The notes: generated by a model from the sequence alone, not told the origin. A stretch of 9,253 nt of DNA from a bacterium (GCA_021782195.1 JAJXVI010000058.1:1-9253); one strand, 5' to 3'; numbered from the stretch's first letter, positions 1 through 6,328 are shown. Program-made: numbers and translations.

Positions 1-1
1 C

Positions 2-271
2 GAGGCTGAGGAGGCGGAGCGGATTCGCCGTGAGGCCGAGGAAGCGGAGCGCGTGCGCCTCGAAGCCGAGGAGGCGGAGCGGGTTCGTCGTGAGGCCGAG
101 GAAGCGGAGCGTCAGCGTCTTGAGGCCGAGGAAGCGGAGCGCCTGCGTCTTGAGGCCGAGGAGGCGGAGCGCGTGCGCCGTGAGGCCGAGGAGGAAGCGC
201 GCGTGCGCCGTGAGGCCGAGGAAGCGGAACGGTTGCGTCTTGAAGCGGAGGAAGCGGAACGCCTCGCCCGC
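2..271 (+). repeat. In-frame 30-bp tandem repeat, nine units, encoding EAEEAERxRx decapeptides
   Basis: Units begin at 2, 32, 62, 92, 122, 152, 182, 212 and 242 without gaps. Each codes EAEEAER followed by a hydrophobic or Gln residue, Arg, then Arg or Leu; unit 7 varies to EAEEEARVRR and unit 9 ends LAR. DNA identity between units is high, with changes mainly at wobble bases and at residue positions 8 and 10, which indicates expansion by unit duplication. The array runs off the left edge, so its true copy number is unknown. Confidence 0.95.
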
Positions 272-688
272 GTGCAGTTGCGACAGCAGGTCTATGCGCG
301 TCTCGCTGGGGAACTGGCTGCTCCTCTTGGTGTGTTGATGAAGACCAAAGGGGTCGTTGCGGTGCTGGTGGTTGCGCGTGACGGTTCGGTGGTGAGCGAG
401 GCCGGAGACCAGGACGCAGATTCGGAAGCGTCGGCTCGGTTCGTGGTCGAGGCCGTGGCGACACTGAACGCGCCCGGCCCGGAACTCGGGAAGTGGCAGT
501 CGTGGGTGCTTGAATTTGCGCGAGGAATTCTCGTGTTGACGCGTCTCACGAGCGACTACTTCCTGCTGGTTTGGCAGGCAGGTGCAAATTTTGGCGTGCT
601 CACCTGGACCATCGACAAGAACCGCGCTCAACTGGAAGCGATTGTGGCCCAGGCTCCACCGGTTCCAACCGATGTGGCCGATACGTAG
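2..688 (+). CDS. Roadblock/LC7-domain protein with N-terminal decapeptide-repeat helix (5' truncated)
   Basis: The frame is open through the left edge, so this is the last 228 residues of a longer protein ending at TAG 686-688. Residues 1-90 in the window are nine back-to-back 10-residue units of the form EAEEAERxRx, predicted fully helical. Residues from about 95 to 220 fit the Roadblock/LC7 (MglB/LAMTOR-like) alpha-beta fold: an amphipathic helix leading into GVVAVLVVARDG (the usual G-x-x-x-x-x-V-x-x-DG turn), a second helix (SARFVVEAVATL), then strands WVLEFARGILVLTRL and DYFLLVWQAGANFGVLTW, and a final helix (NRAQLEAIVAQ). In bacteria such domains are typically small dimeric GTPase regulators, MglB being the GAP of the polarity GTPase MglA. 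No G protein is visible here, so partner and role are inferred only. The same family also includes GTPase-independent members. GTG at 53 lies inside the repeat and is not a credible start. Confidence 0.8.
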   Translation, partial: EAEEAERIRREAEEAERVRLEAEEAERVRREAEEAERQRLEAEEAERLRLEAEEAERVRREAEEEARVRREAEEAERLRLEAEEAERLARVQLRQQVYARLAGELAAPLGVLMKTKGVVAVLVVARDGSVVSEAGDQDADSEASARFVVEAVATLNAPGPELGKWQSWVLEFARGILVLTRLTSDYFLLVWQAGANFGVLTWTIDKNRAQLEAIVAQAPPVPTDVADT

Positions 689-792
689 GAGTGCCCCCTT
701 CGCGTTGTTGAGTGTGGCGTCGCACGTCCTGACAGGTCCGGCCACGGTCCCTGGGCGCTCTGCGGAGGGCCGGGTCGAGACGCAGGTGTCCT

Positions 793-2004
793 GTGTTGCG
801 TGACGTTCCGGGCAGCGCGGGGGAGGCGCTGGCCTTTCCGCCGCTTTTCTCGCGCTGGGGAGATGCGGCGCTCGGCGTCGTCTTCATGCTTGTGTTGTTG
901 TTTCCGCTCGCGGCGTCGGTGGACACCTCGATAGCGCCTGTTCACGCCCGCCTCGACGCCGGGGCCGTGTCAGTCTATTCCCGCGTGTGTCTCGAGGTCC
1001 TGATCTTCATCGGTGCCGTCTTCATGATGTGGTTGCCCTCCTCGCGGCAATGCACGACCGAGGCCCGTGAAAGGCATCGCGTCGTGCTCGCCCTGGCGTT
1101 CTTTCTCGGGATGTGGGGGCTTGCTGCGTGTCGATCGGTATGCGTCCCTGACTCGTTCTCCCATTACTGCCTGTGGTTGGGTTGGGCGCTCTTTCTCGGG
1201 CTGTGTCGCCGCATTGCCCGCACGCGTGCCTCCTTTGAGATGGCGGTTCACTGCGTTCTCGCCGTGGGATTGCTGGTCACCGGGATGTGTCTGGAAAGCT
1301 ATCTCGAAGGTGCCAGTGCCAGCAGTCCGGCCCTTACCGGTGCATTCAACCAGGCGGACGTGGCGGCGGGCTACCTGCTGTTGCTGTTGCCGCTGGCCGT
1401 TGGTCTGCTCGTCACCGCGCAGCGCTGGGACCAGAAGGTCTTCTACGGGGGCACTGCGGTATCGGTCTCGACGGCGCTCGTGCTGACCTACTCCCGAGGG
1501 GGTCAGCTCGCAGCGCTGTGCGCCGTTGCAGCGATCACCATCGTGTGGGTCCGGTCGAAACGGTTCTGGCGTGCCATTCTCACGGCGCTTCTGGTGTTCG
1601 GGATCGGGTTCGCACTGGCGGGCCTGCTGTCGAGTCACGGGCAGTCGCTCATTCCCTCTCACACCATCGCGCGCACCCGTCAACTGGTGTCGGCGGTGGA
1701 TTCTGCAGGGCCGCACTCAGCCGGTGCCGTGGCGGACAGTTCGGTCACGGCTCGCCTCGTGTTCTATCGTGGGGCGGTGCGGATGCTTGTTTCTCGTCCG
1801 TTTCTGGGCTGGGGACCTGGCACGTTCGGGCGCGTCTTTCCCCGTTATCAGGATGACGTGCGATTTTATTCGCGGTACACCCACGACGAGTATCTTGCGC
1901 TTGCGGCCGAAGGCGGGTTGCTTTCGCTTGCCTCTTTCGTGGCCTTTCTGCTCTGTCTTGGTTACGTGGTGGGCAGGCGTTGCCTTGTGCGCTCAGAAGG
2001 GTAG
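793..2004 (+). CDS. O-antigen ligase/polymerase family (Wzy_C) membrane protein, N-terminal part cut by an in-frame TAG
   Basis: This 403-residue stretch is mostly membrane helices (about ten; clear ones near residues 25-43, 64-82, 97-113, 124-138, 150-167, 191-208, 217-233, 237-254, 261-280 and 377-394). Family hallmarks are LTGAFNQADVAAGYL (181-195), the LTYSRGG motif (231-237) and the large outer loop ending GWGPGTFG (339-346) and YTHDEYLALAAEGG (362-375), where the His-x-Glu segment is the family's conserved loop motif. Such proteins join or polymerise lipid-linked glycans on the periplasmic face of the inner membrane. The start is GTG 793 with only a weak AGGTG upstream; an earlier in-frame TGA at 730 limits the choice. 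The stop TAG 2002-2004 falls before the last membrane part usual for the family, and the missing piece follows in the same frame. The gene begins 104 bases after the Roadblock gene; that gap contains a GC-rich possible stem (735-743 with 768-776). Confidence 0.85.
   Translation: MLRDVPGSAGEALAFPPLFSRWGDAALGVVFMLVLLFPLAASVDTSIAPVHARLDAGAVSVYSRVCLEVLIFIGAVFMMWLPSSRQCTTEARERHRVVLALAFFLGMWGLAACRSVCVPDSFSHYCLWLGWALFLGLCRRIARTRASFEMAVHCVLAVGLLVTGMCLESYLEGASASSPALTGAFNQADVAAGYLLLLLPLAVGLLVTAQRWDQKVFYGGTAVSVSTALVLTYSRGGQLAALCAVAAITIVWVRSKRFWRAILTALLVFGIGFALAGLLSSHGQSLIPSHTIARTRQLVSAVDSAGPHSAGAVADSSVTARLVFYRGAVRMLVSRPFLGWGPGTFGRVFPRYQDDVRFYSRYTHDEYLALAAEGGLLSLASFVAFLLCLGYVVGRRCLVRSEG
2002..2004 (+). 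other. In-frame amber codon splitting the Wzy-TPR gene
   Basis: The codons before the TAG read LVRSEG and those after it read DTTDIWGRGARIGLAGCLIA without any frame change. The downstream residues complete the C-terminal membrane helix pair, including the HIVVDVDW segment that resembles the H-x-x-x-D-x-D region near the end of many O-antigen ligase-like proteins. The frame then stays open to 3174. This could be a true nonsense mutation (for example from CAG, GAG or AAG), a base-call error, or an inefficient stop. TAG also ends the genes stopping at 688, 4754 and 5481, so genome-wide reassignment of TAG is not supported. Confidence 0.85.
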
Positions 2005-2070
2005 GACACGACCGACATCTGGGGGCGGGGAGCCCGTATCGGGCTGGCCGGCTGCCTGATCGCGGGGCTT

Positions 2071-3174
2071 TTGCACATCGTGGTGGACGTGGACTGGAAC
2101 TTCCCCATGGTTGCCACCCAGTTCTTCGCGCTGGCGGGACTTCTGCTCTCTGACGGCGCCTGGGGAGTGCCGCTCGAGCCGCCCGACCCGCGGACCACGC
2201 GCCGTCGCATGTGGATGCGATGGGCGTGCTGTGTTCCGCTTCTTCTCGTGGCCGCGGCGCAGATGCTGACGCTGCACGGTGCGTTGCATGAGGCTCAAGC
2301 AATGGCCTTTCGGCGTGCGCGGAACTACCCGGGCAGCGTGACTGCTGCGCTGGCTGCCACTCGGGACACCCCGTACGACGCGAAGATCTGGAGAGGGCTT
2401 GCCGAGAGTCTTCTCGCACTTGGTGACGCGGACCCCGGGGTTCGTCTGGTCAGTGCCCGGCACGCCGTGGAGGCCGCGGATCGTGCCGTGCGGCTTGACC
2501 CCGACCGGGCTGTGAATCACGACACCCTGGCTCGTTCGTTGCTGATGCTGGGACGTGATCGCGCTGCGGCCAGGGCGTTGCGCGACGGACTTGCCTGTGA
2601 CCCGGTCAACTATCCCTCGATGTACAATGCCCTTGCGGGACTTTATTTTCGCGCGAAGGACGACGCAGCGGCCACCCGAATCCTCGAGACTGTTGCGGAG
2701 CGCTATCCTGACGACGTGTTTCAAAGCATGTGGTTTTTCCGACGAGATCTGTTGCGTCAACACCTGTCCACCACGTGGTTGATGCTGGGAAGCGTGGCAT
2801 TGCGGGCGCGTGGGTATCGCGTGGCGCAGCGAGACTTTGAGCGCGCCGTGGACATGGATCCTGTTTTGATACAGCCCCGGTTCGAGGCCGGAATGCTTGA
2901 GATGAGCCTCGGTGAGCCGGGACTTGCCTTTCGTGACTTTGTGGCGATTCAAAGAGAGAAGCCACGGCACGCGGTCACGCTATGGCTCCTGGGGAGTGCG
3001 TATCGGGAGATGGGGCAGGTGGCGATGTCGGCCCGTTTGCTGGGTCAGGCGGTTCGAATCATGCCCGCTCTTGCGAAAGGGGTCGAGATTCCTCCTGACT
3101 TTTTCAAAATGAAACCGCGCCCCGGAGCGAGCACCTGGCGACAGATCGAGCAAGAAGGAGAGTCTCTGGAGTGA
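2071..3174 (+). CDS. C-terminal part of the Wzy-type ligase: last membrane helices plus TPR domain
   Basis: The frame is the same as that of 793-2004, and coding sense resumes at 2005, so this is best read as the second half of one 793-codon gene. TTG 2071 is only the first possible restart and has no convincing ribosome binding site; ATG 2107 is an alternative. From 2071, residues 1-27 complete a membrane segment, residues 51-69 form another, and residues about 104-333 contain roughly six TPR motifs (for example VNHDTLARSLLMLGRDRAAA, SMYNALAGLYFRAKDDAAAT and VTLWLLGSAYREMGQVAMSA). Wzy-like proteins with TPR tails are known, and the tail is expected on the periplasmic side as a docking surface. 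Its TGA stop overlaps the next start (GTGA, 3171-3174), so translation of the following gene is likely coupled. If the amber codon is real and not read through, only a restart product would be made. Confidence 0.75.
   Translation: MHIVVDVDWNFPMVATQFFALAGLLLSDGAWGVPLEPPDPRTTRRRMWMRWACCVPLLLVAAAQMLTLHGALHEAQAMAFRRARNYPGSVTAALAATRDTPYDAKIWRGLAESLLALGDADPGVRLVSARHAVEAADRAVRLDPDRAVNHDTLARSLLMLGRDRAAARALRDGLACDPVNYPSMYNALAGLYFRAKDDAAATRILETVAERYPDDVFQSMWFFRRDLLRQHLSTTWLMLGSVALRARGYRVAQRDFERAVDMDPVLIQPRFEAGMLEMSLGEPGLAFRDFVAIQREKPRHAVTLWLLGSAYREMGQVAMSARLLGQAVRIMPALAKGVEIPPDFFKMKPRPGASTWRQIEQEGESLE
3155..3160 (+). promoter_or_regulatory. Ribosome binding site of the radical SAM gene
   Basis: AAGGAG lies 10 bases before GTG 3171, inside the end of the TPR coding sequence. 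It fixes the GTG as start and would let the gene be translated even if ribosomes leave at the upstream amber codon. Confidence 0.75.
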
Positions 3175-4754
3175 TCACCGTCCTGCTAATCAACCCTCCG
3201 CTGACAATTCGCCAGGACGCGCCGCGCGTCGTGCATCCGCCAATCGGACTGGCCTACCTCGCTTCCGTCTTGCGAAAGAAGCCGTCGACGAGGGTGAGTA
3301 TGCTTGATTGCGTAGCTGAGGGCCCGGGGTGTGAGTCAAGCGCGATGCCCGGCTTTGTGACCTACGGACTGTCGCTGGATGAGGTGCAGACGCGTCTTGC
3401 GCGTGAGCGTCCCGCAGTGGTCGGGATCTCCTTCGTCTCCTCAGACCAGGCTCGCAATGCGCACAAGATCTGTGAGCGCATCAAGCAGTTGAAACGCGAC
3501 AAGGACATTGACATCACCGTCGTCGCCGGAGGTCCTCACGTAACCGCTTTTCCTCAGGACGTGATGAGCGACCTGAACGTGGACTACGCGATTGTCGGGG
3601 AGGCCGAGCAGGCACTCGTCAAACTTGTGGACTGCATTGAACGGTATCGTCCACCGGATGGGATTCCGGGCCTGTGTTATCGTGACCGACGCGACAACCT
3701 TGTCGTGAATCGGGAGATGGAACTGACGACGAACCTCGACGAGATTCCCTTTCCCTCCTATGACCTGCTGCAGATGCAGCGTTATACCTTTGCCGACTCG
3801 GTCTACCACGCCGCTCTCAAGCCGCACCTTCCCATGGTGCTCTACCGCGGCTGCCAGTTCCATTGCGCTCACTGTCAGGTTCCGCGCCTGTCGGGGAATG
3901 AGCTGCGGAAGCGCTCGCCGGAGAACATCATTGCGGAGATGCGCATGTTGAAGGAGGCCTTTGACGTCAAGGAGGTCCAGTTTGTGGGGGACAACCTCTT
4001 TGGCGATCGCGCCTGGGCCAAAAGCTGGATGACCGCGATTGAGCGTGCGCAACTCGAGATGCGCTGGTCGACCTTGAGCGGGCAATCCCTCTACAATATT
4101 GACGCGGAGACGGCCACGCTCGCCATTCAGAGCGGTCTGCGTTCCCTGATGCTTGACTTCCCGTGTGGCGATACCGATACGTACGAGGAGGTATACCAGC
4201 GTCCCGGTGACCTCGACGGAATCGGGGGGCTCGTGACGGCAATGCGCCGGGCCGGGGTGTGGGTGGGAGGCTTGTTTTCTTTTGGTGCTCCCGGCGAGAG
4301 CAAGTCGACCATGCTTCGCACACTTTCGTTTGCCAACAGTCTTCACCTTGACGAGGTGCGCTTTCGCGTCATGACACCCTACCCGGGAACGCCCCTGTGG
4401 GAACGCTGTGTTGCCCGAAAGCAGTTCGAGATCGTGCCGGGTGCGGACGATCTGCTCTACGATGGCGGGTACGTGAACACGTCGCAGCTCTCGTCACGCG
4501 ACGTCAGACGTTTCCAGCAGATGGCCCTGACCCAGCAACAGACTGCAAGATTTCTCATGCAACCACACAAGATGCCGCAGCGGCTACTCCAGTTTGCAGT
4601 CAACATGGCGGTTCACCCGATTCAATGGACCGAGGGAGTTTTTCGCTACTGCGGCTCGGTTGTGGGGTTGTACGCGCCTCCGTTGCGCAAGACCGGCTTC
4701 ACCGCTTCTCGCAAGAAGCCGCGAAAGCGTAAACCAGAAGACTCGGAGATCTAG
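3171..4754 (+). CDS. B12-binding-domain radical SAM protein
   Basis: The protein has 527 residues. Residues 1-155 resemble the cobalamin-binding Rossmann-like domain of class B radical SAM enzymes: LLINPP at 5-10, HPPIGLAYLASVL at 22-34, VVAGGPHVTAFP at 117-128 and DYAIVGEAEQAL at 138-149. The classic D-x-H-x-x-G cobalamin ligand motif is absent, as in many members. The radical SAM barrel carries the CxxxCxxC cluster motif at Cys228, Cys232 and Cys235 (RGCQFHCAHC), a GDNLF strand end at 273-277, FGAPGES at 371-377 and TPYPGTPLW at 402-410. The C-terminus is basic (RKKPRKRK). Family members methylate unreactive carbons or rearrange lipids, cofactors and glycans by adenosyl radical chemistry in the cytoplasm; the substrate here cannot be read from sequence. 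The 4-base overlap with the Wzy-TPR gene points to modification of a surface glycan or its lipid carrier, which is inference. It ends with TAG. Confidence 0.9.
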   Translation: MITVLLINPPLTIRQDAPRVVHPPIGLAYLASVLRKKPSTRVSMLDCVAEGPGCESSAMPGFVTYGLSLDEVQTRLARERPAVVGISFVSSDQARNAHKICERIKQLKRDKDIDITVVAGGPHVTAFPQDVMSDLNVDYAIVGEAEQALVKLVDCIERYRPPDGIPGLCYRDRRDNLVVNREMELTTNLDEIPFPSYDLLQMQRYTFADSVYHAALKPHLPMVLYRGCQFHCAHCQVPRLSGNELRKRSPENIIAEMRMLKEAFDVKEVQFVGDNLFGDRAWAKSWMTAIERAQLEMRWSTLSGQSLYNIDAETATLAIQSGLRSLMLDFPCGDTDTYEEVYQRPGDLDGIGGLVTAMRRAGVWVGGLFSFGAPGESKSTMLRTLSFANSLHLDEVRFRVMTPYPGTPLWERCVARKQFEIVPGADDLLYDGGYVNTSQLSSRDVRRFQQMALTQQQTARFLMQPHKMPQRLLQFAVNMAVHPIQWTEGVFRYCGSVVGLYAPPLRKTGFTASRKKPRKRKPEDSEI

Positions 4755-4755
4755 A

Positions 4756-4778
4756 GGCGCGGCCGAAAAGGTCGCGCC
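4756..4778 (+). other. Hairpin immediately after the radical SAM gene
   Basis: GGCGCGGCC (4756-4764) pairs with GGTCGCGCC (4770-4778), nine pairs with one G-U, around a GAAAA loop. It starts two bases after the TAG stop. No T-run follows, so a simple intrinsic terminator is doubtful; 3'-end protection or part of the larger structure downstream is possible. Confidence 0.65.
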
Positions 4779-4792
4779 GATCAACATCTGGG

Positions 4793-4880
4793 GGCTAGAA
4801 GGACGGCCGATCTGCTATATCTTGTAGGTTGCGGGATACCCGCAACCATCAGAAGGGGGTTTTCGGCCGGGCTTCTAGCC
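4793..4880 (+). other. 88-base structured intergenic element (candidate cis-RNA or MITE-like inverted repeat)
   Basis: The outer stem is GGCTAGAAG (4793-4801) with CTTCTAGCC (4872-4880), nine perfect pairs. A 2x2 internal loop follows (4802-4803 opposite 4870-4871), then CGGCCGA (4804-4810) with TCGGCCG (4863-4869), seven perfect pairs. Inside, TCTG (4811-4814) can pair with CAGA (4850-4853), and GGTTGCGGG (4827-4835) pairs with CCCGCAACC (4839-4847) around an ATA loop. A GGGGG run (4855-4859) lies in the single-stranded 3' part. I do not recognise any riboswitch or known RNA family in it. As DNA, the ends are an 18-base inverted repeat with 16 matches, so a small non-autonomous mobile or REP-type repeat is the alternative. 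No clear target duplication abuts it. Confidence 0.6.
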
Positions 4881-4893
4881 TGAGGGGACCACA

Positions 4894-4925
4894 TCTCTTC
4901 CGACGCCGCGTGCTGACGGAAGAGA
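4894..4925 (+). other. Third intergenic hairpin upstream of the small exported-protein gene
   Basis: TCTCTTCCG (4894-4902) pairs perfectly with CGGAAGAGA (4917-4925), leaving a 14-base loop. It lies about 100 bases before GTG 5026. No T-run follows. It may be a leader structure of the next gene or a processing site. The rest of 4926-5025 shows no promoter I can support. Confidence 0.5.
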
Positions 4926-5011
4926 ACCGCTCCGTCGCGCGTCAGGGCTCATGCGCCACACGCGTGAACGTTTGCCTCGGGTGAGACTGACCGTGCGGCG
5001 GAAAGTGAGAC

Positions 5012-5016
5012 AGGAG
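5012..5016 (+). promoter_or_regulatory. Ribosome binding site deciding the GTG 5026 start
   Basis: AGGAG lies 9 bases before GTG 5026. It favours this start over the upstream in-frame ATG at 4951, which would add 25 mostly charged residues before the signal peptide. Confidence 0.7.
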
Positions 5017-5025
5017 TTGACGACA

Positions 5026-5481
5026 GTGAGAACCGTGACTTTCTTCGTTGTGCTGACCTTTGCAGGTTGTCTGTGGCCTGCAGTTGCCTCTCCCCGTCCG
5101 AACCCGACGACACCCTGTGTTCAAGTGCCTCCATCCTCCCCTCTTGCTCGCGCCAGGACCTGGCATCCTCGCTGGGGCCACGACGCCGGCTATACGCGCC
5201 TGTATGGTCGTCTCGAGCATTCGAGTCTCGAGGGCGGATTCTGGACGGTTGTCTATGAACCGGTCGTCTCGCGGGCACGAAAGGATCGCTACCATGGTCA
5301 CTTCGTGCTGACCGTCCACCCGTCGGTGCTCGCTGGATTCAAGGACCGTGACATGGTCGTGATTACCGGTCACGTTGAAACGGATCGGATGGGTATCGAG
5401 ATGTCCGGAAGTTACTATCGTGTACGCACGTTGCGTCACCAGCAGGGTGGTCTCGATGCGAGCGGGCGGCGGCACACCTAG
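5026..5481 (+). CDS. Small exported protein, probable lipoprotein, of unknown function
   Basis: The 151-residue product starts MRTVTFFVVLTFAGC, a short basic end and hydrophobic core leading to Cys15. FAGC is a near-match to the lipobox (Phe where Leu is usual at -3). If not lipidated, cleavage after AVA (residues 19-21) is plausible. A Pro-rich linker (22-40) follows, then a single small domain (about 55-138) rich in beta strands: TRLYGRLE, GGFWTVVYEPV, HGHFVLTVHP, DMVVITGHVE and SYYRVRTLR. The alternation, and the late VxGHV and YRV strands, resemble OB-fold envelope proteins, but I do not recognise the family. It would sit in the periplasm or on a membrane. It is convergent with the gene at 5579-6121 and ends in TAG. 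The 5' leader region is the structured stretch 4756-4925. Confidence 0.7.
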   Translation: MRTVTFFVVLTFAGCLWPAVASPRPNPTTPCVQVPPSSPLARARTWHPRWGHDAGYTRLYGRLEHSSLEGGFWTVVYEPVVSRARKDRYHGHFVLTVHPSVLAGFKDRDMVVITGHVETDRMGIEMSGSYYRVRTLRHQQGGLDASGRRHT

Positions 5482-5487
5482 AACGTG

Positions 5488-5528
5488 AAAAAAGGCGCGT
5501 CCGGTCCACCACCCGGCGCGCCTTTCAC
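5488..5528 (-). terminator. Hairpin terminator shared by convergent genes, strongest for the minus strand
   Basis: AAAGGCGCG (5491-5499) pairs with CGCGCCTTT (5517-5525), extended inward by a U-G and a C-G pair. Read on the minus strand the stem is followed by six T (complement of 5488-5493), giving a standard intrinsic terminator for the gene ending at 5579. On the plus strand only TTT follows, so it would act more weakly after the gene ending at 5481. Confidence 0.8.
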
Positions 5529-5578
5529 CTTCACCCGACAACCTCCGGGCTCTCCCGTGGCTGTATGCCGACGCTTCT

Positions 5579-6121
5579 TTACTGATTCATCGGAGGGTCG
5601 GTCACTGACGTCTGGCTGAGCACACGTGAAAAGCTTTCCAACCAGCCGCTGTCTGGCGACTTGACCCAGTGGTCATCGCTCAGGGTATCCAGGGTCAGTT
5701 TTGCCGTCGTGCCGTCCGGTCTGTCAACCGTGAATATGGTGATGTCGTGCACGTGGCAAGTGGCGTGGGTCGGGTCGGTGAGGTTGATTCGTTCAATGGT
5801 GGTCTTTTCGCTGACGGCCGCAGATTGTTGCAGGAGGCGTGTCAGCGTGGCGCGTTCCTCAACCAGGTTGACCATGCTTCCGTTCGGGCCTGCGGCGGAG
5901 AAGTCAGGGGCACGTCCGCTGAACATGCCGTCGAGAAACTTCCAGCGTGCGGCCGTAGCCATCTTGTCGTAGACCGACTGGATTGCTGTTCTGGCGTCGT
6001 CGGTAGGAGTCGCAAGGCAGACTCGAGGGACCGATATGGCGAGCAGCCCCAGTACCGTGAGCGCCTGGAGCAACCGGAGGTGGCGACGCGTCGAAGAAAG
6101 ACGAGGGGCTTGGGGTTTCAC
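5579..6121 (-). CDS. Exported NTF2-like (SnoaL/DUF4440-type) protein
   Basis: The 180-residue product begins at GTG (6119-6121 complement). Residues 1-37 are a signal peptide: a basic end with TRRHLR (11-16), loosely like a twin-arginine motif, a hydrophobic core (17-31) and a likely cut after CLA (35-37). Residues about 40-170 fit the NTF2-like cone fold: a first helix (DDARTAIQSVYDKMATAARW), a loop with FSGRAPDFSAAGPNG, a helix (NLVEERATLTRLLQQ), then the strands TTIERINLTD, HATCHVHDITIFTV and TAKLTLDTLSDDHWVKS, and GWLESFSRVL. Family members are ligand-binding pockets or small enzymes; no catalytic set can be named here. The stop is TAA. It is divergent from the gene at 6329 and convergent with that at 5026. 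A secreted role is supported only by the signal peptide. Confidence 0.75.
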   Translation of the reverse strand: MKPQAPRLSSTRRHLRLLQALTVLGLLAISVPRVCLATPTDDARTAIQSVYDKMATAARWKFLDGMFSGRAPDFSAAGPNGSMVNLVEERATLTRLLQQSAAVSEKTTIERINLTDPTHATCHVHDITIFTVDRPDGTTAKLTLDTLSDDHWVKSPDSGWLESFSRVLSQTSVTDPPMNQ

Positions 6122-6128
6122 GAAGGCA

Positions 6129-6133
6129 CTTCC
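6129..6133 (-). promoter_or_regulatory. Ribosome binding site of the NTF2-like gene
   Basis: On the minus strand GGAAG stands 7 bases before the GTG start at 6121, supporting that start. I found no convincing minus-strand promoter between 6134 and 6300. A perfect 10-base palindrome GACGCGCGTC at 6200-6209 in this divergent region could be an operator, but it may be chance in GC-rich DNA. Confidence 0.6.
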
Positions 6134-6293
6134 ATCCGTTCAAATAGGGCCGCCAGGTGCGCCCGGCAGGGCAGACGGCCGAATAACGCCAAGAGGTTCG
6201 ACGCGCGTCTTTCGACCTCCCCCGGGGTGACTGGAATTTTATTAGCGCTCTCACAGCCGGATGGGCCGGCGGTCCTGGCCCCTTGCTGGACTC

Positions 6294-6322
6294 TTGTCAG
6301 ATCGCCGGCCGTTGAGTATCAT
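6294..6322 (+). promoter_or_regulatory. Sigma70-type promoter giving a predicted leaderless message
   Basis: The -35 box TTGTCA (6294-6299, 5 of 6 to consensus) and the -10 box TATCAT (6317-6322, 5 of 6) are separated by 17 bases. The expected transcription start, about 7 bases past the -10 box, falls on 6329, the A of the ATG of the next gene. No Shine-Dalgarno sequence is seen at a useful distance. Confidence 0.65.
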
Positions 6323-6328
6323 ACGGGA

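Noticed and set aside
30..338. A second plus-strand reading frame rich in Arg through the 5' repeat
   Set aside because: It is the shifted reading of the 30-bp repeat, which keeps all units in the same phase; the frame encoding the Roadblock domain is the real one.
2002..2004. TAG read as pyrrolysine or as a reassigned codon
   Set aside because: TAG ends three other genes in this window and the site shows no special element; a nonsense mutation, base error or leaky stop is simpler.
1993..2970. Long minus-strand open frame opposite the TPR region
   Set aside because: It has low-complexity, His/Arg/Pro-rich content with no motif, and mirrors a plus-strand frame with clear TPR sequence.
4784..4896. 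ACATCT at 4784-4789 and 4891-4896 as a target-site duplication around the inverted-repeat element
   Set aside because: The copies are 3 and 10 bases from the element ends rather than abutting, and six bases is easily chance.
5669..6328. N-terminal extension of the membrane-protein frame
   Set aside because: It lies antisense to the NTF2-like gene, which has a signal peptide and a ribosome site; the promoter at 6294-6322 also places the true start at 6329.
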